Shown here one piece after another: positions 55,071 to 63,191 of a stretch of 64,000 nt of DNA; positions within the stretch are counted from its first letter, which is position 1; every line of letters starts with the position of its first letter. Source of the stretch: Flavobacterium jumunjinense (GTDB lineage Bacteria; Bacteroidota; Bacteroidia; Flavobacteriales; Flavobacteriaceae). Below the pieces are notes generated by a model, which saw nothing but the letters and a program-made list of their open reading frames with translations, did not search any database and was not told where the DNA came from. The translations under genes and the position numbers were made by a program. Where the stretch lies: positions 744,001 to 808,000 of the forward strand of contig NZ_CP091285.1 of the NCBI RefSeq assembly GCF_021650975.2, read 5' to 3'.

Positions 55071-55330
55071 TTACTCAATAGGAAAATATTTGTTTATTAG
55101 CTCCAGTGTTCTACGGTTGAGATTCTTTGATGGTTTAATATGAGTTGTACCATTATCCAAATCCACGTATTCAACTTCTAATCGTTTAATTTCGCAGCTA
55201 ACTAAACCCTTACAAACCAACGAATTAATAAGAACGTTGTTACGGACGTATAAAAACCTATAGCGATTTTCTCAGTTGGTTAATAGTTGAAGTTTCTCGC
55301 TGGTAAATAAATCTTGAACTTGAATAGCCT
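55071..55330 (-). pseudogene. Tyrosine recombinase (integrase) fragment
   Basis: The minus strand reads VQDLFTSEKLQLLTN, an in-frame stop, then YRFLYVRNNVLINSLVCKGL, CEIKRLEVEYVDLDNGTTHI and KPSKNLNRRTLELINKYFP. The last part resembles the start of the catalytic domain of tyrosine recombinases (GLTxxELxxLxxxDIDL...GxIxI). The start and the active-site C-terminus are missing. Confidence 0.7.
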
Positions 55331-55348
55331 GATTGCAGTTTACTTTAA

Positions 55349-56218
55349 CTATTTCCTACTCGACAAATAGACTCCTAGAAGCACCACAAAAGCTCCAGAT
55401 GCTTGAATTAAATTTAAACTCTCGTTCATGAAAAAATAGCCCAACAATATGGCTACTACTGGAATAATATAGGTTACAGATGCTGCGAAAACAGGCGAAG
55501 ACAATTGTATTAATTTAAAGAATAAAATATTAGACAATCCCGTGCCAACAACACCTAGAATTGCAATATATCCCATGGCTGTTTTTACTTTCTCATCTTG
55601 AACTACTTCAAAAAAATCAGAAAAATAAAGCACTAACAAAGCAGGAATGAATAGCACTACAAAATTACCAGTACTAATCGTTAAAGGTTTTAAATCGGAA
55701 AGGTATTTTTTAATTAGGTTAACATTTATACCATAGAACAAAGTAGCTAACAATACTAACAATGCGTAATAATAGTTTTTCGTTGTGTTTTCTCCATCGC
55801 TAAACCAAACTAATAAAACACAGCCTAAAAAACCAAGTATAACACCAAAAACTTGCCTTCTTTGCACATTTAATCCAAAAAATAGCAATCCTATGATAAG
55901 TGTATTTAAAGGCGTTAATGAGTTCAATATAGAGCTAACAGAGCCATCAATTTTTGAAAGCGCTATCGCAAAAAGGTAGACTGGTAAAAAAGTACCAAAC
56001 AATGACGTGATTACAATATACTTCCATTTATGCAACGGAATTTTAGGAATTTGCTTAAATCCGACTGCTATAAGGAAAAAACCAGCAAACAGAATCCTCA
56101 AACTCCCCATTTGAATAGAGTTTACTCCCTTTAAACCTAATTGCATCAAAATAAAAGAACTCCCCCAAACACAACCCAAAAAAGCTAATAAATACCACTT
56201 AGTATTACTATTTTCCAT
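55349..56218 (-). CDS. EamA-family (DMT) transporter
   Basis: I chose the ATG at 56218 (MENSNTKWYLLAFLGCVWGS) over one 21 bp upstream because the shorter form starts at the first helix. The 289-residue protein has ten hydrophobic helices and two EamA repeats (VWGSSFILMQLGLKGVNS; LLATLFYGINVNLIKKYL). It exports metabolites or amino acids; the substrate cannot be told. Confidence 0.9.
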   Translation of the reverse strand: MENSNTKWYLLAFLGCVWGSSFILMQLGLKGVNSIQMGSLRILFAGFFLIAVGFKQIPKIPLHKWKYIVITSLFGTFLPVYLFAIALSKIDGSVSSILNSLTPLNTLIIGLLFFGLNVQRRQVFGVILGFLGCVLLVWFSDGENTTKNYYYALLVLLATLFYGINVNLIKKYLSDLKPLTISTGNFVVLFIPALLVLYFSDFFEVVQDEKVKTAMGYIAILGVVGTGLSNILFFKLIQLSSPVFAASVTYIIPVVAILLGYFFMNESLNLIQASGAFVVLLGVYLSSRK

Positions 56219-56320
56219 AGAATATATTTTAAGTCTCAAAATTCACATTTTATTTTAACTTAACCTCTATTTTTTACATAAATTTGTATTATAAAAAATT
56301 TTAAATAAAAAACCATCTAT

Positions 56321-56701
56321 ATGAAAAGCATTAAAACATTAGCCTTTATTGCATTAACAGCAATCGCTTTTACAAGTTGTAAAAAAGAAAATACTGAAAC
56401 ACCCGAAATTAAGGTTGCAACAGCAACCAGTTCTGAAGAAGTGGCTGCAAATTTAGAAACTGCATCTTTTCATATTGACGGAATGACTTGCGAAATTGGA
56501 TGTGCAAAACTAATAGAAGACAAACTATCTGGTTTAGAAGGTGTGAACACTGCTAAAGTAGATTTTGAAAACAAAACGGCTACCGTAACTTTTGAGAACG
56601 GAAAACAAACCGAAAAAACATTGGTTAAAACTGTTGAAGGTATTGCTGGAGGAGAATTATACAAAGTTTCAGAGGTAAAATCATCTACAGACAAAGCCTA
56701 A
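56321..56701 (+). CDS. Lipoprotein with heavy-metal-associated (HMA) domain
   Basis: The 126-residue protein has a lipobox (AIAFTSCKKE) and an HMA domain (SFHIDGMTCEIGCAKLIEDK). The metal motif is CxxxC (CEIGC) rather than the usual CxxC, as seen in other Bacteroidota. It would bind copper or similar metals in the periplasm. Confidence 0.85.
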   Translation: MKSIKTLAFIALTAIAFTSCKKENTETPEIKVATATSSEEVAANLETASFHIDGMTCEIGCAKLIEDKLSGLEGVNTAKVDFENKTATVTFENGKQTEKTLVKTVEGIAGGELYKVSEVKSSTDKA

Positions 56702-56740
56702 TTATACAAAAAAGAAAGTACTCTTTTGGGAAATAAAAAA

Positions 56741-56768
56741 AAGGAATGTTTTAAAACATTCCTTTTTT
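56741..56768. terminator. Bidirectional intrinsic terminator
   Basis: AAGGAATGTTTT and AAAACATTCCTT form a perfect stem, flanked by A and T runs, between the HMA gene and gldD. Confidence 0.85.
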
Positions 56769-57317
56769 TTATTTCCATTTTAAAGTTTCGACTAACTTTC
56801 TAATATCGTTTTTAATATAACTAGCCGCAGGCATTATAGAGTCATAATTAGGTTTTGCATAAAAATACAAGCTTCCAACCATGAAATTTTTCGTACTATC
56901 TGTTAAGTAAAACTGAGCGTTTGTTGCCGCATCTCCACCTACTTCATAAAACATCCCATAAACTTTGTTCTCTGCATTTATAAAAGGCTGTTCTGTAATA
57001 TCATCTGCTTTTACAACGTGATCGTAGGTTAATTTTTGAGCATCTCTTAATAAATACTCAATATTGTTGTCTACTTTTTTATAGGTTAAATAGACCGTTG
57101 CTTTCATTTTCGGATAATGCAATTCATAAGCACAATTCTCTTTGCCTTTCAAAAGTATTCTATCGTTCAATTCAAAAGTATATGGGCATTCTTTTTCAAG
57201 AGAATAATACTCTGCATTTGGATATTCCAACCTCAATTGACCTTTGGGTTTTGGCACAGTTTCATCGGCACAAGAAATCATAATTAAAGCTAAAAGTGTA
57301 AAAAGTATTTTTTGCAT
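56769..57317 (-). CDS. gldD: Gliding motility lipoprotein GldD
   Basis: The 182-residue protein has a lipobox (LIMISCADE) and typical GldD text (PKGQLRLEYPNAEYYSLEKE; PYTFELNDR; VGSLYFYAKPNYDSIMPAAS). GldD is needed for gliding and type IX secretion in Flavobacterium. It is the last gene of the mutY-ssb-gldE-gldD operon. Confidence 0.93.
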   Translation of the reverse strand: MQKILFTLLALIMISCADETVPKPKGQLRLEYPNAEYYSLEKECPYTFELNDRILLKGKENCAYELHYPKMKATVYLTYKKVDNNIEYLLRDAQKLTYDHVVKADDITEQPFINAENKVYGMFYEVGGDAATNAQFYLTDSTKNFMVGSLYFYAKPNYDSIMPAASYIKNDIRKLVETLKWK

Positions 57318-57327
57318 GTTCTTTTTA

Positions 57328-58620
57328 TTAACTTAACGTAACTTTTATTTGTTTTATTCTTCTTTTATCTAAACTTTCTACAGTAAAAACATAATTTGAA
57401 AATGTTATTTTTTGCATTTTCTTTGGAAAATTACCAGAAATTTCAAGCACAAAACCTGCTAAAGTTTCTGCTTCGCCTTTTTGTTCTTCAAATTCAACAC
57501 CGTTAACATCTATTATTCTATAGAAGTCTTTCAAGCTTATTTTTCCTTCAAAAAGATAATTTTTATCATCTATTTGAGAAAAAATAATATTTTCATCATC
57601 AAACTCATCACTAATATCGCCAACTATTTCTTCCAAAATATCTTGTAAAGAAACCAATCCTGAAGTTCCACCGTATTCATCAACAACGATAGCTAAATGA
57701 TTCTTCATTAACTGAAATTCTTTCAATAAATTATCTAACTTTTTGTTCTCTGGAATAAAAAATGGCTTTCGTATTAATTTTTGCCAATTAAATTCCATCT
57801 CATCAATATAAGGAATTAGATCTTTTATAAACAAAACTCCTTCAATATGATCTATACTTTCTTTATAGACTGGTATTCTAGAATATCCTTTTTCTACAAT
57901 TTCATCTATTATTTCTGCAAAACGCTTTCCAATTTCAATAGCAAAAATATCAATTCGCGGACTCATTACTTGTCGCACTTCGGTATTACCAAAAGTAACA
58001 ATTCCTTCTAAAATTTTCTGTTCTTCTTGAGTAGTTTCCGATTGATTTGTCAGCTCTAATGCCTGAGACAATTGATCGACCGAAAAGCTTGTTTTTTGAA
58101 CACTAAATTTCTTTTCTACATATAGAATTATATTACGCATTGGAATCGTTAATGGCGTTAACAATTTATCTAAAATAGAAATCGGTAATGATACTGCTTT
58201 TGAGAAAGTAATATTATTCCTGTTTGCGTAAATTTTTGGTAAAACTTCTCCAAACAACAATATTAAAAAAGTAACAACAATTACTTCTAGAACGAAACGA
58301 AGCACATCTGAATTTATAGAGCTAAAAAGCTTTTCACTAATTGAAGAAAACAATATTACAACAGCAATATTTATAAAATTATTGGCTACTAATATTGTTG
58401 CTAATAATTTTTTTGGTTTTTCAAGTAATTTTGAGATTAACGTTCCTCTATTGAAGTCTTCTAACGTCATGTCGTCTAAATCTTTCTGAGACAAGGAAAA
58501 TAATGCAACTTCTGATCCGGAAATAAATGCGGAACATATTAACAATAAAAAAACAATTACTAAATTTATTAGCAACTCAAAATTTATCGAATTTAAATAA
58601 CTGGAAGGATCTGGATCCAA
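57328..58620 (-). CDS. gldE: Gliding motility-associated protein GldE (HlyC/CorC family)
   Basis: The 430-residue protein has an N-terminal DUF21 membrane domain with about four helices, two CBS domains (VMSPRIDIFAIEIGKRFAEI; HLAIVVDEYGGTSGLVSLQD) and a CorC/HlyC C-terminal domain. Its position directly upstream of gldD and its length identify it as GldE. Confidence 0.93.
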   Translation of the reverse strand: MDPDPSSYLNSINFELLINLVIVFLLLICSAFISGSEVALFSLSQKDLDDMTLEDFNRGTLISKLLEKPKKLLATILVANNFINIAVVILFSSISEKLFSSINSDVLRFVLEVIVVTFLILLFGEVLPKIYANRNNITFSKAVSLPISILDKLLTPLTIPMRNIILYVEKKFSVQKTSFSVDQLSQALELTNQSETTQEEQKILEGIVTFGNTEVRQVMSPRIDIFAIEIGKRFAEIIDEIVEKGYSRIPVYKESIDHIEGVLFIKDLIPYIDEMEFNWQKLIRKPFFIPENKKLDNLLKEFQLMKNHLAIVVDEYGGTSGLVSLQDILEEIVGDISDEFDDENIIFSQIDDKNYLFEGKISLKDFYRIIDVNGVEFEEQKGEAETLAGFVLEISGNFPKKMQKITFSNYVFTVESLDKRRIKQIKVTLS

Positions 58621-58643
58621 TTTAAAAAGGTATTAGTTAGACA

Positions 58644-59096
58644 TTAAAAAGGCAAATCATCGTTTTGAGATGCGTTTTTTGAAGCGTCAAAATTAGTGTT
58701 TTTTAGCGACTCTGAACTATCAGATTTCATATTTTGTTTGTTCCCAGAATCTAAATCTTTTTTAGTTGAAAGAAACGTAAATTCAGTCACTTGTATTTCT
58801 GTAGTATATTTAGTAGTTCCGTCTTCAGCTTGCCATTGTCTTGACTTAATTCTTCCTTCAATGTATATTTTATCTCCTTTAGTAAGATACTTTTCACATA
58901 TTTCGGCCGCTTTATTTCGAACAACAAGATTGTGCCATTCTGTAGATGTTATTTTTTCTCCTGTTGTTTTATTTATATAAACTTCATTCGTGGCTAAAGG
59001 AAATCGCCCAATACAATTACCCCCATCGAAGTAATGCATTTTCACTTCATCTCCCAAATGCCCTATCAAAAGAACTTTATTTAATGTACCGTTCAT
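58644..59096 (-). CDS. ssb: Single-stranded DNA-binding protein
   Basis: The 150-residue protein has an OB fold (MNGTLNKVLLIGHLGDEVKM; TEWHNLVVRNKAAEICEKYL; GDKIYIEGRIKSRQW) and the acidic tail ending DDLPF. It binds ssDNA and recruits repair proteins. It stands between mutY and gldE. Confidence 0.96.
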   Translation of the reverse strand: MNGTLNKVLLIGHLGDEVKMHYFDGGNCIGRFPLATNEVYINKTTGEKITSTEWHNLVVRNKAAEICEKYLTKGDKIYIEGRIKSRQWQAEDGTTKYTTEIQVTEFTFLSTKKDLDSGNKQNMKSDSSESLKNTNFDASKNASQNDDLPF

Positions 59097-59140
59097 GGCG
59101 TATATTTTTTAGTATATCAAATATACTATTTTTAGATGTA

Positions 59141-60169
59141 TTACAAATAGTTTGATTCAATAAAATTATGAATCACGATAGGAAATGGCAATTTCATCAT
59201 TTCATCAAGAGATACAGCCTCTTTTAAAACTTCATTAAATTGCAACTCAAAGAAACGAATATGCAAATGCTGATGCGATAATTTATGAACAACTTCCTCT
59301 TCATTCTTCACAATTAAAACTAAAGGATTATACTCCTTTTTAATGTGTTTAACTATATTTTCAATTGTGTCTGACTTTGAGTTTTCTAACAAATTAAATT
59401 GATACAAATTAAACCAAATTCCTTTTTCTTCTCTTTTCTCTACAACAAAATCCCCGTTTCGATCTTTAATAATCAGATAATTAAAATACCTATTCTTTAC
59501 CTTAGTTTTCTTTAATTTAACTGGCAAGCTCTCCACTTTTTTTTGTTGTAGAGCAACACACTTAGTATTAAAAACACAAACCGAACAATCAGGACGCTGC
59601 GGCACACATTGTGTTGCTCCGAATTCCATTATTGCTTGATTAAAAATAGCGGGGTCTTCAATAGGCAACAACTCTTGCGCTAATTCTTGAAACTCTTTCT
59701 TTGCTTTTGAACTAGAAATATCAGTTTCAATTCCAAATACTCGAGACAAGACTCTGAACACATTTCCATCAACAACAGCCACAGGTTCATCATAAGCAAA
59801 TGAAGCAATAGCAGCAGCAGTATATTCTCCTACTCCCTTTAAATGCAACAATTCTTTATATGAAGAAGGAAAAACACCATTCAAATCGTTAACTATATAT
59901 TTTGCAGCTGCATGAAGATTTCTTGCTCTAGAATAATAACCTAAGCCTTGCCATAATTTTAAAACTTGTTCTTCTGAAGCATTTGCTAGATCAAAAACAG
60001 TTTTAAACTCCGTCGTAAACGCTTCAAAATAGGGTAAGCCTTGAGCTACTCTAGTTTGTTGAAGAATAATTTCCGACAACCAAATTGGGTAAGGATTCTT
60101 AGTGTTTCGCCATGGCAAAGAGCGCTTATTTTGTAAATACCATTCTATTAAGATATTAGAAAAAATCAT
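59141..60169 (-). CDS. mutY: A/G-specific adenine glycosylase
   Basis: The 342-residue protein has the HhH-GPD fold (LKGVGEYTAAAIASFAYDEP, catalytic Asp in VVDGNVFRVLSR) and a 4Fe-4S motif C-X6-C-X2-C-X5-C (CVPQRPDCSVCVFNTKC). The C-terminal NUDIX-like domain checks for 8-oxoG. It starts the minus-strand operon. Confidence 0.95.
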   Translation of the reverse strand: MIFSNILIEWYLQNKRSLPWRNTKNPYPIWLSEIILQQTRVAQGLPYFEAFTTEFKTVFDLANASEEQVLKLWQGLGYYSRARNLHAAAKYIVNDLNGVFPSSYKELLHLKGVGEYTAAAIASFAYDEPVAVVDGNVFRVLSRVFGIETDISSSKAKKEFQELAQELLPIEDPAIFNQAIMEFGATQCVPQRPDCSVCVFNTKCVALQQKKVESLPVKLKKTKVKNRYFNYLIIKDRNGDFVVEKREEKGIWFNLYQFNLLENSKSDTIENIVKHIKKEYNPLVLIVKNEEEVVHKLSHQHLHIRFFELQFNEVLKEAVSLDEMMKLPFPIVIHNFIESNYL

Positions 60170-60228
60170 TTTTACGAATTAAAAAACAAAAATAAAATAT
60201 TTAAGGGTTAAAAATTAATTAATTATGA

Positions 60229-60260
60229 TTGATTTATTGTTTTTTAAATTTGTATATTTG
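60229..60260 (+). promoter_or_regulatory. Promoter of the HU gene
   Basis: TTG at 60229-60231 and TATATTTG at 60253-60260 (N21 between) match the Bacteroidota -33/-7 consensus. The start of transcription would be near 60267. Confidence 0.7.
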
Positions 60261-60303
60261 CAAACTCAAAAAAAGAACACAAAAATTATTAATACGAAAG
60301 AAA

Positions 60304-60597
60304 ATGACGAAAGCAGACATTGTAGCTAAAATTTCTGAAAAACTAGGTCTTGAAAAAACTGATGTTCAAGCTACTGTAGAGTCTTTTATGGAAGAAGTAA
60401 AAAACTCATTAGAAACAGGAGATAATGTTTATTTAAGAGGCTTTGGAAGTTTCATTATTAAAACTAGAGCAGAAAAAACTGGTAGAAACATTTCTAAGAA
60501 TACAACAATCAAAATTCCTGCTCACAATATTCCAGCATTCAAGCCTGCAAAAGTATTTGTTGAGAGTGTTAAAACTAAAACTGAAATAGCAGTATAA
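60304..60597 (+). CDS. HU/IHF-family DNA-binding protein
   Basis: From the ATG at 60304 the protein has 97 residues (MTKADIVAKISEKLGLEKTD), with the HU core GDNVYLRGFGSFIIKTRAEK and the DNA-arm NTTIKIPAHNIPAFKPAKVF. The longer frame from 60229 lies in the promoter and is not used. It compacts and bends DNA. Confidence 0.95.
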   Translation: MTKADIVAKISEKLGLEKTDVQATVESFMEEVKNSLETGDNVYLRGFGSFIIKTRAEKTGRNISKNTTIKIPAHNIPAFKPAKVFVESVKTKTEIAV

Positions 60598-60626
60598 ATC
60601 ATTTATTAATCTAAACAAACAACGTT

Positions 60627-60719
60627 ATGCCAAGTGGTAAAAAGAGAAAAAGACATAAGGTAGCGACTCACAAACGTAAGAAGAGAGCTAGAGCTAACCG
60701 TCATAAAAAGAAAAAGTAG
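60627..60719 (+). CDS. 30-residue highly basic protein
   Basis: The frame encodes MPSGKKRKRHKVATHKRKKR and then ARANRHKKKK; over half of the residues are Lys, Arg or His. It lies 29 bp after the HU gene and before a terminator. I recall near-identical short proteins conserved in Bacteroidota and suspect a ribosome-associated role, but cannot confirm it. Confidence 0.75.
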   Translation: MPSGKKRKRHKVATHKRKKRARANRHKKKK

Positions 60720-60740
60720 TTTTAAACTACTTTTCTTTTT
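60712..60740 (+). terminator. Intrinsic terminator after the basic protein gene
   Basis: AAAAGTAGTTTTAAACTACTTTT is an inverted repeat overlapping the stop codon, followed by CTTTTTTT. Confidence 0.75.
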
Positions 60741-60919
60741 TTAAAAGTTCTTTGAAATTAATCAGTAAACTTACTGATTATCGGGTAAAATACCTGTAAA
60801 ATATTGTTTAATCCATCTGTACTAGAATAGTAATTAGTAACTAGTAGCCAGTAATTAGTTTTTTTAAAATGCTAATCACCAATCACTACTCTCTATTAGC
60901 TAAATAAGTATGGATAAAA

Positions 60920-62473
60920 ATGTACAGCGTGAACAAAGAGTTAATTATTAGATCAGGTTCAGAAGCAGTAGATTTTGCCTTATTAAAAGATGGAAAACTA
61001 ATTGAATTACACAAAGAAGAAGAAAAAGGAAGCAATTTCAGTGTAGGTGATATTTTTATTGCCAAAATAAGAAAGCCAGTTGCAGGTTTAAATGCAGCAT
61101 TTGTTAACTTAGGTTACGAAAAGGACGCTTTTTTACATTATCACGATTTAGGCCCAAACTTACCTTCTTTGTTAAAATTTATTAAACTTGTAAGCGCAGG
61201 TAAACAAAAAGATTATTCACTCAAAAATTTTCCTTTTGAATCTGAAATCGACAAAGATGGAGTAATCACTGATATTCTTAGTGCCAATCAATCGGTTTTA
61301 GTACAAATAGTAAAAGAACCTATCTCTACTAAAGGTCCCAGAATTAGTTCTGAAATATCTTTAGCTGGTAGATATGTCGTTTTAGTTCCTTTTTCAGATC
61401 GTGTTTCAATTTCTCAAAAAATTGATTCAAAAGAAGAAAAAGACAGATTAAAAAGATTGGTTCAATCTATTAAACCAAAAGGTTTTGGAGTTATTGTGAG
61501 AACAGTAGCTGAAGGCAAAAAAGTAGCTGAACTAGACAAAGACCTACAACTATTATTAGACAAATGGTCAGCCATGAGTAAAAGGCTACAAACAGCCCAT
61601 CATCCTTCAAAAGTATTGGGAGAAGTAAACAAAGCTTCTTCAATATTAAGAGATGTCTTTAACGATACTTTTACAAGTATCAACATAGATGATGAGGAAT
61701 TGTATATTCAAACGAAGGACTATTTGCAAGAAATAGCCCCTGATAAAGTGTCTATCGTAAAACACTATCAATCAAAAGATCTTCCTCTTTTTGAGAAATA
61801 CCATATAGAGAGACAAATCAAAACTTCCTTTGGAAAAACAGTATCAATGAGTAAAGGTGCTTATTTGATTATAGAACACACTGAAGCTTTACACGTTATT
61901 GACGTAAACAGTGGAAACCGTTCTAACAAAGCATTAAGCCAAGAAGATACTGCATTAGAAGTAAATATGATTGCTGCTGCTGAAATAGCAAGACAATTAC
62001 GTTTACGAGACATGGGAGGAATTATTGTTATCGATTTTATCGACATGCAAAATGCCGATAACAGAAAAAAACTATATGACTTCTTAAGAGAAGAAATGAG
62101 TGACGACAAGGCCAAGCACAAAATCTTGCCTCCTAGTAAATTTGGATTAATTCAAATTACTAGACAAAGAGTTAGACCCGAAGTTAATATTAAGACAAGA
62201 GAAGAAGACCCTAATAACGAAAATGGGGAAATTGAAGCTCCAATCTTAATCATTGACAGAATAGCGTCTGACCTAGAAAGAATTATAAAAGTCCATAAAA
62301 AAGTGGTTTTAAACGCCCATCCTTTTGTGGCAGCATACCTTGAGAAAGGTTTTCCATCAATACGTTCAAAATGGTTTTTTGAACATAAAAAATGGGTGAA
62401 AATTATACCTCGTGACGCTTACACGTATCTTGAATATCATTTCTTGGACAAAGAAGGAAATGAAATTAAATAA
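60920..62473 (+). CDS. rng: Ribonuclease G / RNase E family protein
   Basis: The 517-residue protein has an S1 domain (SVGDIFIAKIRKPVAGLNAA) and the catalytic domain with HVIDVNSGNRSNKALSQED and GGIIVIDFIDMQNADNRKKL, which carry the two metal-binding Asp residues. It matures rRNA and degrades mRNA. Its last 21 codons plus the terminator are repeated four more times downstream. Confidence 0.95.
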   Translation: MYSVNKELIIRSGSEAVDFALLKDGKLIELHKEEEKGSNFSVGDIFIAKIRKPVAGLNAAFVNLGYEKDAFLHYHDLGPNLPSLLKFIKLVSAGKQKDYSLKNFPFESEIDKDGVITDILSANQSVLVQIVKEPISTKGPRISSEISLAGRYVVLVPFSDRVSISQKIDSKEEKDRLKRLVQSIKPKGFGVIVRTVAEGKKVAELDKDLQLLLDKWSAMSKRLQTAHHPSKVLGEVNKASSILRDVFNDTFTSINIDDEELYIQTKDYLQEIAPDKVSIVKHYQSKDLPLFEKYHIERQIKTSFGKTVSMSKGAYLIIEHTEALHVIDVNSGNRSNKALSQEDTALEVNMIAAAEIARQLRLRDMGGIIVIDFIDMQNADNRKKLYDFLREEMSDDKAKHKILPPSKFGLIQITRQRVRPEVNIKTREEDPNNENGEIEAPILIIDRIASDLERIIKVHKKVVLNAHPFVAAYLEKGFPSIRSKWFFEHKKWVKIIPRDAYTYLEYHFLDKEGNEIK

Positions 62474-63191
62474 CACTTAGTCAAGTGTGAAAAAAAACCG
62501 CTAAACTTAATTGATTAGCGGTTTTTTGCTTTTAAAAATACCTGAAGTCCACTGGACTTCCTCCTCTTATTATCAAATCTCGTGACGCTTACACGTATCT
62601 TGAATATCATTTCTTAGACAAAGAAGGAAATGAAATTAAATAACACTTTGTCAAGTGTGAAAAAACCGCTAAACTTAATTGATTAGCGGTTTTTTTGTTT
62701 TTATAATATACCTGAAGTCCACTGGACTTCCTCCTATTAATATCAAATCTCGTGACGCTTACACGTATCTTGAATATCATTTCTTGGACAAAGAAGGAAA
62801 TGAAATTAAATAACACTTAGTCAAGTGTGAAAAAACCGCTAAACTTAATTGATTAGCGGTTTTTTTGTTTTTATAATATACCTGAAGTCCACTGGACTTC
62901 CTCCTCTTATTATCAAATCTCGTGACGCTTACACGTATCTTGAATATCATTTCTTGGACAAAGAAGGAAATGAAATTAAATAACACTTTGTCAAGTGTAA
63001 AAAAACCGCTAAACTTAATTGATTAGCGGTTTTTTTGTTTTTATAATATACCTGAAGTCCACTGGACTTCCTCCTCTTATTATCAAATCTCGTGACGCTT
63101 ACACGTATCTTGAATATCATTTCTTGGACAAAGAAGGAAATGAAATTAAATAACACTTTGTCAAGTGTAAAAAAAAACCGCTAAACTTAAT
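62411..63191. repeat. 170-bp tandem repeat made from the rng 3' end and terminator (4.6 copies)
   Basis: CGTGACGCTTACACGTATCT begins copies at 62411, 62581, 62751, 62921 and 63091, exactly 170 bp apart. Each copy holds the last codons of rng, the stop codon, a terminator (CCGCTAA...TTAGCGG) and the palindrome GAAGTCCACTGGACTTC. The copies differ by few bases. The fifth is cut at 63191 by an insertion sequence. Confidence 0.97.

Noticed and set aside
62607..63156. Three identical 69-residue frames on the minus strand
   Set aside because: They are the antisense of the 170-bp tandem repeat (rng end plus terminator) and have no independent coding evidence.
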